NCBI RefSeq assembly: GCF_010725485.1
Contig: NZ_AP022598.1
Span: 372,001-436,000 of the forward strand
Direction: 5' to 3'
DNA: 64,000 bases
DNA from: Mycolicibacterium parafortuitum
GTDB taxonomy: Bacteria; Actinomycetota; Actinomycetes; Mycobacteriales; Mycobacteriaceae
Under the pieces are notes generated by a model. The model saw only the letters and a list, made by a program, of their open reading frames with translations, was not told the DNA's origin and searched no databases. Position 1 is the first letter of the stretch. Each line of letters opens with the position of its first letter. Of this stretch, positions 10,258 through 18,492 are shown one piece after another. The translations under genes and the position numbers were made by a program.

Positions 10258-10315
10258 CGAGCGCGCGTGTCTGCCCGCCGACACGCCGCAACATCTGGCA
10301 CTCCGCGCGCGCTCG
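10258..10315. repeat. Intergenic palindrome, family B copy 1
   Basis: A perfect 10-base inverted repeat, CGAGCGCGCG at 10258-10267 and CGCGCGCTCG at 10306-10315. A second hairpin is nested inside (CGTGTC at 10266-10271 pairs with GACACG at 10280-10285, 8-base loop). The left arm shares GAGCGCGCGTGTCTGCCCG with the element at 58202. It lies 20 bases after a stop codon and before the cupin-tdm-tmm operon, so it may act as a terminator or be a dispersed intergenic repeat. Confidence 0.7.
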
Positions 10316-10422
10316 TCGCCAATTCACCGGCAAGAGAAACGCCGCAGTAATCTCACCGAAACCCACGCATGGTTTCCTCTCAACAGACGAAGTTTCCCTC
10401 AATGAGATTTCCTGGAGGCTCC

Positions 10423-10797
10423 ATGACGAGTATCGCCGCCCCGACGTTCCTGGTGACATCCGGCTTCTGGCAGAAGCTTCCGCAGATGTCACTCGAAAAG
10501 TACCCTGCCACAGAAGGATTCATCGACGATGTGTACGTCAACCCGGGCGGGGTGCCGATGTCGTCGGGCTACTTCGAACTTCGCCACACCGACGCACCGC
10601 TGGACTACTACTACGACTACGACGAGATGAAGGTCGTCCTCGAAGGCGAGTTCCGGCTGGAGAATCCGGACACCGGACAGGTGCAGATCGCCAAGGAGAA
10701 GGACGCGATCTTCTTCCCGAAGGGTTCCCGCATCCTGTTCTCGACCCCGTCCCGGGCCCTGGCGTTCTACGTCGGCTACCGCTCTTTCGCGCCCTGA
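10423..10797 (+). CDS. EutQ-like cupin protein heading the tdm-tmm operon
   Basis: A 124-residue single-domain cupin of the EutQ/DUF861 type. The segment DEMKVVLEGEFRLENPDTGQ is the first cupin motif and KEKDAIFFPKGSRILFSTPS the second. The His residues that bind metal in many cupins are not obvious, so it may bind a ligand rather than catalyse. I chose ATG 10423 because GGAGG at 10414-10418 sits just upstream; in-frame starts further up (10369, 10402) lack that support. The stop is 8 bases before tdm, so it is very likely co-transcribed with TMAO demethylase and TMA monooxygenase. Its role in that pathway is unknown to me; a helper or ligand-sensing role is a guess. Confidence 0.8.
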   Translation: MTSIAAPTFLVTSGFWQKLPQMSLEKYPATEGFIDDVYVNPGGVPMSSGYFELRHTDAPLDYYYDYDEMKVVLEGEFRLENPDTGQVQIAKEKDAIFFPKGSRILFSTPSRALAFYVGYRSFAP

Positions 10798-10805
10798 AAA
10801 GTCCT

Positions 10806-13109
10806 GTGGTCGAACGCTTCCGGGTGGGACCGGGATCGGTCACCGCCGTCACGGTGTTCGCCGGAGACCGACTTGAGGTCGTCGACCAGTACGGCCGCCA
10901 ACCCGCCGAACTGACGGTGCTGGCCGCCGATCCGCGCGCAGTCGCTGACGCGGTCCCGGATGCCGTGCCCGACACGGCCGCGTCCGTGTTGCGCCGCCTC
11001 GAGCCCGGCCCCGACGAGAACGGTTACGCCGCAGCGCGGATCCTGACCCTGCTGGCCCGCCACCGGGTCGATCAGCAGCGGTCGACGGCGACGCGGTTGT
11101 TCGGCGAGCACTCCCCCGCCGGGTCGCGCGCGGCGTTCCGCGTCGACGCCGACGCCGTCGCGCTGATCGCCGCTCCCGCCGTCCCGATGCTGCTGAGCGC
11201 CGACGATCCGAACCCGCCGTCGGAGGTGCGGGTCGAGGTGCACCGCGCCGACCCCCGTCGCGTCGAGGTGCCGGAATTGCCGCCGCCGCTGGCCGAACCG
11301 CTGTTCGACCTGCGGATCGACGCCGCGACCGCGTCGTCCTACCAGGTGCGTGAGGGTCAGTTCATCCAGGTCATCGACGTGGCCGGACGGCAGTGTTCGG
11401 ACTTCCTCGCCTTCGACGCGCGCGCGCTCGGCGACGGCGGCGAGTTCGGGCTCGACGCCACCACCACCCGCACCATCGGCGGCGGCGCGTACCCGCAACC
11501 CGGGCTGGCCGGCAAGTTCTTCGACTCCCGGGCACGCCCGCTGGTGGAGGTGGTCCGCGACACCGTCGGCCGCCACGACACGTTCGCGCTCGCGTGCACC
11601 GCGAAGTACTACGCCGACATGGGCTATCCAGGCCACGTCAACTGCACCGACAACTTCAACGCGGAGCTGTCCCGTTTCGGCGTCGCGCCCCGGCAGGGCT
11701 GGCCGGCGTTGAACCTGTTCTACAACACCGTGTTCGACGCCGCGCATCAGCTGATCAGCGACGAACCGTGGTCGCGTCCCGGCGATTACGTGCTGTTCCG
11801 GGCGTCGACGGATCTGGTGTGCGCGTCCTCGGCGTGCCCGGACGACATCGATCCGGCCAACGGCTGGGTGCCGACCGACATCCACGTCCGCGTCTACGAC
11901 TCCACGAGGAGGTTCTCTGTGGCGGTGGGTCACCGGCTGACACCGGATTCCGAGCCCGTGCTGACCAAACCCACCGCGTTCGCGGCCCGCACCGGCGCAC
12001 TGACGACCAACGTCACCGAGTACAACGGCTTTTGGCTGCCCAACAGCTTCGACAACCACGGTCCGCACCAGGAGTACTGGGCGTGCCGGGAACGCGTCGC
12101 GGTGATGGATCTGTCGGCGCTGCGCAAGTTCGAGGTGCTCGGCCCCGACGCCGAGGCACTGCTGCAGGCCACGCTGACCCGCGACATCCGCCGCCTCTCC
12201 CGGGGCCAGGTCGTCTACTCGGCGATGTGCACCGAGTCCGGCGGCGTCGTCGACGACTGCACGGTGCTTCGCCTCGGCGACAACAACTTCCGCTTCATCG
12301 GCGGCGACCCGTACGACGGGATCTGGCTGCGCACCCAGGCCGAGCGCCTCGGCCTGCACCAGGTGTGGATCAAGGACTCGACCGATCACATGCACAACCT
12401 CGCGGTGCAGGGTCCGTCGAGCCGCGACCTGCTCGCCGAGCTGATCTGGAGCCCGCCGGGACAACCCGCGCTGCGCGACCTCGGCTGGTTCCGCTTCCTG
12501 ATCGGGCGCCTCGACGGCCCGGACGGGCCGGCGCTGGTGGTCTCGCGCACCGGCTACACCGGAGAGCTCGGCTACGAGCTGTGGGTGAATCCCACTGACG
12601 CCGAGACGGTGTGGGACCGAGTCGCAGATGCCGGCCTGCGCTACGGGCTGGCACCGCTGGGACTCGAGGCGCTGGAGATGCTGCGCGTCGAGGCCGGATT
12701 GGTCGCCGCGGGCCACGAATTCGACGACCAGACCGACCCGTTCGAGGCCGGCATCGGGTTCACCGTGCCACTGAAGACCAAGGCCGACGACTTCCTCGGC
12801 CGCGACGCACTCGTCGAACGCAAGGCGCACCCGCAGCGTGTCCTGGTGGGGTTGCGGCTGGACGGTAACGACACCGCCGCACACGGGGACTGCGTGCACC
12901 TCGGCCGTACGCAGGTCGGGGTCGTCACGAGCGCGGTCCGCTCGCCGGTCCTGCGGGCCAGCATCGCCCTGTGCCGCATCGCCGTCACGCACGCCCAGCC
13001 GGGAACCCGTGTCGAGATCGGCAAGCTCGACGGCCACCGCAAACGAATCCCGGCCACCGTCACCACGATTCCGTTCTACGACCCCGACAAGACCCGCCCG
13101 CGGTCATGA
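10806..13109 (+). CDS. tdm: Trimethylamine N-oxide demethylase (DUF1989 plus GcvT domains)
   Basis: Predicted to convert TMAO to dimethylamine and formaldehyde. The protein has 767 residues. An N-terminal DUF1989 domain covers about residues 1-375, and a C-terminal GcvT-like tetrahydrofolate-binding domain about 385-767 (EYWACRERVAVMDLSALRKFEVLG; LGLEALEMLRVEAGL). This fusion is characteristic of Tdm. Cysteines at 197, 264, 280, 339 and 344 lie in the DUF1989 part. From memory, three Cys at nearly the same numbers (264, 280 and 344 here) bind the zinc in Methylocella silvestris Tdm, and an Asp next to the first Cys (Asp199 here) is important. The GTG start follows the cupin by 8 bases, and tmm begins 16 bases after the stop. 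The alternative is a DUF1989-GcvT protein of other specificity, but adjacency to tmm argues strongly for Tdm. Confidence 0.88.
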   Translation: MVERFRVGPGSVTAVTVFAGDRLEVVDQYGRQPAELTVLAADPRAVADAVPDAVPDTAASVLRRLEPGPDENGYAAARILTLLARHRVDQQRSTATRLFGEHSPAGSRAAFRVDADAVALIAAPAVPMLLSADDPNPPSEVRVEVHRADPRRVEVPELPPPLAEPLFDLRIDAATASSYQVREGQFIQVIDVAGRQCSDFLAFDARALGDGGEFGLDATTTRTIGGGAYPQPGLAGKFFDSRARPLVEVVRDTVGRHDTFALACTAKYYADMGYPGHVNCTDNFNAELSRFGVAPRQGWPALNLFYNTVFDAAHQLISDEPWSRPGDYVLFRASTDLVCASSACPDDIDPANGWVPTDIHVRVYDSTRRFSVAVGHRLTPDSEPVLTKPTAFAARTGALTTNVTEYNGFWLPNSFDNHGPHQEYWACRERVAVMDLSALRKFEVLGPDAEALLQATLTRDIRRLSRGQVVYSAMCTESGGVVDDCTVLRLGDNNFRFIGGDPYDGIWLRTQAERLGLHQVWIKDSTDHMHNLAVQGPSSRDLLAELIWSPPGQPALRDLGWFRFLIGRLDGPDGPALVVSRTGYTGELGYELWVNPTDAETVWDRVADAGLRYGLAPLGLEALEMLRVEAGLVAAGHEFDDQTDPFEAGIGFTVPLKTKADDFLGRDALVERKAHPQRVLVGLRLDGNDTAAHGDCVHLGRTQVGVVTSAVRSPVLRASIALCRIAVTHAQPGTRVEIGKLDGHRKRIPATVTTIPFYDPDKTRPRS

Positions 13110-13125
13110 CGCCCCGAGGAGAGAG

Positions 13126-14475
13126 ATGATGTCCCGTATCGCCGTGATCGGTGCAGGCCCGTGCGGCCTGGCGCAGCTGCACGCGTTCGAACAGGCTCGC
13201 CAGGACGGCATCGACGTCGGCGAGGTGGTGTGCTTCGAGAAGCAGAGCGACTGGGGTGGGCTGTGGAACTACACGTGGCGCACCGGAGTCGACGCGCACG
13301 GAGATCCGGTGCACGGCAGCATGTACCGCTATCTGTGGTCCAACGGCCCGAAGGAGTGCCTGGAGTTCTCCGACTACACCTTCGACGAACATTTCGGCGG
13401 GCCGATCCCGTCGTTCCCCCCGCGCGAGGTGTTGTTCGACTACATCGCCGGGCGTGCGAAGAAGAGCAACGTGCGCCAGTTCATCCGGTTCGACACCGCG
13501 GTGCGTGAGGTGACGTTCGACGACGCCGCCCAGACCTTCACGCTCACCGTCGAATCGTGGCAGGACGCCGAAACCACGGTCAGCACCGAGGTTTTCGACC
13601 ACGTGATCGTCGCGACGGGACACTTCTCCACCCCGAACGTGCCGGAGTACCCGGGCTTCGCGACGTTCCCGGGACGGATCCTGCACTCCCACGACTTCCG
13701 CGACGCGGTCGAGTTCGCCGGCAAGAACCTGTTGATCCTGGGCAGCAGCTATTCGGCCGAGGACATCGCGCTGCAGTCGCGCAAGTATGGCGCCGCGTCG
13801 GTGACGATCTGCTACCGCAACGCGCCGATGGGGTTCGGCTGGCCGGACGGGATCAGCGAGGTGCCCGCGCTGTCGCACGTCGAGGGTCGCACCGCGCATT
13901 TCTGCGACGGCACCAGCCGCGACGTCGACGCGATCATCCTGTGCACCGGCTACCAGCACAACTTCCCGTTCCTGGATCCGGAGTTGCGGCTGGTCACCCC
14001 GAACAACCTCTACCCGGGCGGGCTGTACAAGGGCGTGGTGTGGACCGCGAACCCGAAGCTGCTCTACCTCGGGATGCAGGACCAGTTCTACACGTTCAAC
14101 ATGTTCGACGCGCAGGCCTTCGTGGCGCGCGACGTGGTGCTGGGCCGACTCGCGCTGCCGGACGCCGACGCGATGGCCGCCGACGTCGACGGGTGGCTGG
14201 CCAGGTACGCCGCGGTCGACAGCGTCGAGGGCCAGATCGACTTCCAGACCGACTACGTGCGCGACCTGATGGCGCTCACCGACTACCCGGACTTCGACCT
14301 GGACCTGGTCCGGCAGCACTTCGTCACCTGGGAGCACGACAAGGAGGAGAGCATCACCGGCTACCGGGACAAGTCGTTCGCATCGCCGTGCACCGGCACC
14401 GTCGGGCCGACGCCGCGCACCACCTGGTGGGACGAACTCGACGACAGCCTGGCCCGCTTCCTGAGCCGGGGCTAG
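13126..14475 (+). CDS. tmm: Trimethylamine monooxygenase (flavin-containing monooxygenase)
   Basis: Class B flavin monooxygenase of 449 residues that uses FAD and NADPH to oxidise TMA to TMAO; bacterial Tmm enzymes also oxidise dimethyl sulfide to DMSO. FAD-binding GAGPCG is at residues 9-14. The FMO fingerprint variant FPGRILHSHDF and NADPH-binding GSSYSAEDIA are in the middle. The stretches KQSDWGGLWNYTWRTG, GSMYRYLWSNGPKECLEF and YPGFATFPGRILH closely resemble the Methylocella-type Tmm I know, more so than generic Baeyer-Villiger enzymes. A GAGGAGAGAG ribosome binding site precedes two adjacent ATGs (13126 and 13129); either could be used. It is the third gene of the cupin-tdm-tmm operon. 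No dimethylamine monooxygenase genes follow. Confidence 0.9.
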   Translation: MMSRIAVIGAGPCGLAQLHAFEQARQDGIDVGEVVCFEKQSDWGGLWNYTWRTGVDAHGDPVHGSMYRYLWSNGPKECLEFSDYTFDEHFGGPIPSFPPREVLFDYIAGRAKKSNVRQFIRFDTAVREVTFDDAAQTFTLTVESWQDAETTVSTEVFDHVIVATGHFSTPNVPEYPGFATFPGRILHSHDFRDAVEFAGKNLLILGSSYSAEDIALQSRKYGAASVTICYRNAPMGFGWPDGISEVPALSHVEGRTAHFCDGTSRDVDAIILCTGYQHNFPFLDPELRLVTPNNLYPGGLYKGVVWTANPKLLYLGMQDQFYTFNMFDAQAFVARDVVLGRLALPDADAMAADVDGWLARYAAVDSVEGQIDFQTDYVRDLMALTDYPDFDLDLVRQHFVTWEHDKEESITGYRDKSFASPCTGTVGPTPRTTWWDELDDSLARFLSRG

Positions 14476-14518
14476 CGGGCGGGTTGCGCCGCGGGCGGCA
14501 CGGCGACAGCATCGGAGC

Positions 14519-17242
14519 ATGACGCGCGAGGGAAACGTCTCCGAAGCCCGGCCGTCAAGCTCCGGGGACGGTGATTTCGCCGGCCTCGCCCACGCGCGCA
14601 GCCGGGTCGACATCCTCGCGGCGCTGCAGACCAGTGCGGACGGGCTCTCCTCTGCCGAGGCCGCCGCCCGGCTGGCCAGGACGGGCCCCAACCGGCTGCC
14701 CGCACCGCCGCACCGCTCACCGGTGAGGCTGTTCCTCGCGCAGTTCAACAACGTGTTGATCTACATCCTCGTCGCGGCCGCCGTCCTGAAGGCGATCCTC
14801 GGCGACTGGATCGACGCCGCGGTCATCGGTGCGGTCGCGATCATCAACAGCGTCGTCGGCTACCTGCAGGAGGGCAAGGCCGAGAGGGCACTCGACAGCA
14901 TCCGCGAGATGCTGTCGGTGTCGGCCCGGGTGCTGCGCGACGGCCAGTGGACCAACGTCGACGCCGAAACCCTGGTACCCGGGGATGTGGTGCGGATCGG
15001 CTCCGGTGACCGTGTGCCGGCCGACCTGCGGCTGCTGGAGGTCAACAACCTGCGGGTCGAGGAATCGGCGCTGACCGGTGAGTCGGTGCCGACGGCCAAG
15101 GACGTCACCCATGTCGAATCCGACGCCGGCCTGGGCGACCGCACGTCGATGGTCTACTCGGGCACCATCGTGGCCGCGGGCACCGGCGTCGGTGTCGTCA
15201 CCGCCACCGGCACCGCCACCGAGATCGGCCGCATCCAGACGATGATCTCCGAGGTCGAGAGGATCGACACGCCACTGACCCGCAAGCTGGAGCAGTTCGG
15301 CCGCCAGCTGTCGGTGCTGATCCTGGCGATGGCCGCGGCGATGCTGATCATCGGCAGGCTCATCCACCAGTTCACCATCGAGGAGCTCATCTCGGCGGCG
15401 ATCGGATTCGCGGTGGCCGCGATCCCGGAGGGTCTGCCCGCCGTGGTGACCGTGACGCTGGCGCTCGGCGTGCAGCAGATGGCGCGGCGCAACGCGATCA
15501 CCCGCAAACTGCCCGCCGTCGAGGCGCTGGGGTCGGTCACCGTGATCTGTTCGGACAAGACGGGGACGCTGACCCGCAACGAGATGACGGCCCGCACCGT
15601 GGTCACCGCCCGCCACGTCTACGACGTCACCGGCGCCGGCTACGCCCCGCACGGCGACATCGAGATCGACGGCGTCGCCGTCTCGCTGACCGACCACCCG
15701 GACCTGGGCGCACTCGTTCACGTGATGGCGCTGTGCAACGACGCCCGGCTCACCGAGGTCGACGGGCACTGGCGGGTGGTCGGGGAACCCACCGAGGGCG
15801 CGCTGCGCGCGCTGGCCCATAAGGCCGGGCTGGACACACCGATGCGCCGCGTCGCCGAGATCCCGTTCGATTCGGCGCACAAGTTCATGGTCACCCTCGA
15901 CGAGGACCCCGACGGCGGGCGGTGGCTGCACGTGAAGGGCGCGCCGGACCGGCTGCTCGACCGGTCGGCCACCCAGCTGCGCGGCGGGGTCACCGAACCG
16001 CTGGACGCCACCTTCTGGCGCGCGCGCATCGACGAGCTCAGCCACCGGGGTCTGCGGGTGCTGGCCGCGGCGCGCCGCGCGCACCACGGCGGTGACGAGG
16101 TCGGCTTCGGCGAGGTCGAGGACGGCCTCGAGTTCCTCGGCGTGGTCGGCATCGTCGACCCACCCCGCCCCGAGGCGGTCGACGCGATCGCGAACTGCCA
16201 CAGCGCCGGTATCCGGGTGAAGATGATCACCGGCGATCACGTCGGCACCGCGAAGGCCATCGCGCACGAGATGGGCATCGTCGAGAGCACCGAAGTTCGG
16301 GCCCTTACCGGCGCCGAGCTGCAGGCGATGAGTCAACCTCGACTGCGGGAGGCCGTCGGCGAGGTGGACGTCTACGCGCGGACCAGCCCGGAGCACAAGA
16401 TCCGCATCGTCAGCGCGCTACAGGCCGAAGGCCAGGTGGTGGCGATGACGGGGGACGGTGTCAACGACGCACCGGCCCTGACCCGCGCCGACATCGGGGT
16501 GGCGATGGGGGTCAAGGGCACCGAGGCCACCAAAGAGGCGGCGGGCATCGTGCTGGCCGACGACAACTTCGCGACCATCGAACGAGCGGTCGAGGAGGGC
16601 CGCCGGATCTACGACAACATCCGCAAGTCGGTGTTGTTCCTGTTGCCCGCCAACGGTTCTCAGTCGCTGGTCATCCTCGTGGCGGTGTTGTTCGGGTTCG
16701 CGCTACCGCTGCAGCCCGTGCAGATCCTGTGGGTCAACCTGGTGACGGGCGTGACCCTGGCGCTGGCCCTGGTCTTCGAGAACGCCGAGGACGGGCTGAT
16801 GTCGCGGCCGCCGCGACCGGCTGGCCAACCGGTGGTGCGTCTGGCGGACGTATCGATGATCGCGCTGGTGTCGGTGCTGGTCGCCGGTGCGGCGCTGGCC
16901 GTGTACTTCCTCGGGCTGACCGCCGGCTATTCGCTCCCGGTGGCGCAGACCGCGGCGGTGAACATGCTCGCGCTGGGGCAGCTGGCCTACCTGTTCAACT
17001 GCCGGTTCGTCAGCTCGACGAGCCTGCGCCCGGCGGTGCTGCGCGGCAATCCGTGGGTGTGGCGGATGGCTGCGGCGCTGGTGGTTCTGCAGCTGGTCTT
17101 CATCTACACGCCGTTCATGCACGCGTGGTTCCACTCCGCGCCGATCCCGATGCTGGGCTGGCTGGTCGGGCTGGCGTTCTCGGTGGTGATCTTCCTGGTG
17201 GTCGAGGCCGCCAAGGCCGTCGGGTTGCGTCTCGGCTTCTAG
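14519..17242 (+). CDS. CtpF-like cation-transporting P-type ATPase
   Basis: P2-type ATPase of 907 residues. It has a cation-ATPase N-terminal domain (LAHARSRVDILAAL), an actuator motif LTGESVPTAKD near residues 186-196 and membrane motif PEGLP at 303-307. The phosphorylation site is DKTGTLT with Asp346, and the hinge is MTGDGVNDAPALTRADIGVAMG. PEGLP plus overall length match the calcium/sodium P2A-P2B type and the mycobacterial CtpF (about 905 residues), rather than copper CPC or potassium KdpB types. The metal cannot be read with certainty. CtpF in M. tuberculosis belongs to the dormancy regulon; I saw no clear DosR box here. It starts 43 bases after tmm and may or may not be part of that operon. 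Confidence 0.88.
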   Translation: MTREGNVSEARPSSSGDGDFAGLAHARSRVDILAALQTSADGLSSAEAAARLARTGPNRLPAPPHRSPVRLFLAQFNNVLIYILVAAAVLKAILGDWIDAAVIGAVAIINSVVGYLQEGKAERALDSIREMLSVSARVLRDGQWTNVDAETLVPGDVVRIGSGDRVPADLRLLEVNNLRVEESALTGESVPTAKDVTHVESDAGLGDRTSMVYSGTIVAAGTGVGVVTATGTATEIGRIQTMISEVERIDTPLTRKLEQFGRQLSVLILAMAAAMLIIGRLIHQFTIEELISAAIGFAVAAIPEGLPAVVTVTLALGVQQMARRNAITRKLPAVEALGSVTVICSDKTGTLTRNEMTARTVVTARHVYDVTGAGYAPHGDIEIDGVAVSLTDHPDLGALVHVMALCNDARLTEVDGHWRVVGEPTEGALRALAHKAGLDTPMRRVAEIPFDSAHKFMVTLDEDPDGGRWLHVKGAPDRLLDRSATQLRGGVTEPLDATFWRARIDELSHRGLRVLAAARRAHHGGDEVGFGEVEDGLEFLGVVGIVDPPRPEAVDAIANCHSAGIRVKMITGDHVGTAKAIAHEMGIVESTEVRALTGAELQAMSQPRLREAVGEVDVYARTSPEHKIRIVSALQAEGQVVAMTGDGVNDAPALTRADIGVAMGVKGTEATKEAAGIVLADDNFATIERAVEEGRRIYDNIRKSVLFLLPANGSQSLVILVAVLFGFALPLQPVQILWVNLVTGVTLALALVFENAEDGLMSRPPRPAGQPVVRLADVSMIALVSVLVAGAALAVYFLGLTAGYSLPVAQTAAVNMLALGQLAYLFNCRFVSSTSLRPAVLRGNPWVWRMAAALVVLQLVFIYTPFMHAWFHSAPIPMLGWLVGLAFSVVIFLVVEAAKAVGLRLGF

Positions 17243-17316
17243 CCGCCACCTCGCGAGAAAAAGTCGCCGTGAGGTAAACCCGTGACTTGGCCGCCGGTGG
17301 GGGGCACTATCCCGCG

Positions 17317-18492
17317 GTGACCCACGCGATCAAGCTGCACTGGTTCCTTCCGACCTACGGCGACAGCCGGCTCATCGTCGGAGGCGGGCACGGCACCCCG
17401 GTCGGCGCGGCGCACGGCGATCGGGACGCGTCCATCGACTACCTCGCCTCGATCGTGCGGGCCGCCGAGACATTCGGCTTCACCGGTGCGCTGATCCCGA
17501 CCGGGGCCTGGTGCGAGGACGCGTTCATCACCGCGGCGCTGCTGGCGCGGGAGACGACGTCGCTCGGGTTCCTGGTCGCATTCCGTCCCGGCCTGGTCAG
17601 CCCGACACTGTCGGCGCAGATGGCCGCGACGTTCGCCCGACACGCGCCGGGGCGGATCCTGCTCAACGTCGTGGTCGGCGGCGAGGCGCACGAGCAGCGC
17701 GCGTTCGGCGATCATCTCGACAAGGACGGCCGCTACGCGCGCGCCGACGAATTCCTCGACGTGGTGCGCCGGCTGTGGGACGGGCAGACGGTGTCGTTGG
17801 ACGGCGAGCACATCCAGGTCGAGGACGCCTCGCTGGCGACGCTGCCGAATCCGGTGCCGCCGTTGTACTTCGGCGGCAGTTCGGCCGCCGCGGGTCCGGT
17901 CGCGGCGCGCCACGCCGACGTGTACCTCACCTGGGGGGAGCCACCGGCCGCGGTGGCCGAGAAGGTGGACTGGATCCGGCGGGCGGCGGCCGCGGAGGGC
18001 AGGCAGGTGCGGTTCGGTATCCGGCTGCACGTGATCACCCGCGACACCGCCGACGCGGCGTGGGCCGAGGCCGACCGGCTCGTCGGCGCGCTCGACGAGC
18101 AGACCGTACGCACGGCGCAGGAAGGCTTGAGCCGCAGCCAATCCGAGGGTCAGAAGCGGATGCTCGCGCTGCACGAGGCGCACCGCGAGAACGGCAGCTG
18201 GCACGACGCCCGCTCACTGGAGGTCGCACCGAACCTGTGGGCCGGGGTCGGCCTGGTGCGCGGCGGCGCGGGCACCGCGCTGGTGGGCAGTCACACCGAG
18301 GTCGCCGAGCGGATCGCCGAGTACGTCGAGGTCGGCATCGACGAGTTCATCTTCTCCGGCTATCCACATCTGGAGGAGCTCTACTGGCTCGGCGAGGGTG
18401 TGGTCCCGCTGCTGCGCGAGCGCGGGCTGTTCGACGCTGATGTGAGATCCGGTGCGCCGGCGTCGATCCCGTTTGTCGGAGCACCCCGGTGA
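17317..18492 (+). CDS. ssuD: FMNH2-dependent alkanesulfonate monooxygenase SsuD
   Basis: Cleaves alkanesulfonates to aldehyde and sulfite with reduced flavin supplied by a separate reductase. The 391-residue TIM-barrel protein keeps the family landmarks: KLHWFLPTYGDSR at the start, LIPTGAWCEDA, FLVAFRPGLVSPT, PPLYFGGSS, YLTWGEPP, FGIRLHVITR and NLWAGVGLVRGGAGTALVG, and closely parallels E. coli SsuD. GTG 17317 gives the expected N-terminus. The stop overlaps the start of the following SfnB-like gene (GTGA), so the two are translationally coupled. No ssuE or ssuABC is adjacent; the transporter at 60.8-63.5 kb is far away and under different control. Confidence 0.93.
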   Translation: MTHAIKLHWFLPTYGDSRLIVGGGHGTPVGAAHGDRDASIDYLASIVRAAETFGFTGALIPTGAWCEDAFITAALLARETTSLGFLVAFRPGLVSPTLSAQMAATFARHAPGRILLNVVVGGEAHEQRAFGDHLDKDGRYARADEFLDVVRRLWDGQTVSLDGEHIQVEDASLATLPNPVPPLYFGGSSAAAGPVAARHADVYLTWGEPPAAVAEKVDWIRRAAAAEGRQVRFGIRLHVITRDTADAAWAEADRLVGALDEQTVRTAQEGLSRSQSEGQKRMLALHEAHRENGSWHDARSLEVAPNLWAGVGLVRGGAGTALVGSHTEVAERIAEYVEVGIDEFIFSGYPHLEELYWLGEGVVPLLRERGLFDADVRSGAPASIPFVGAPR

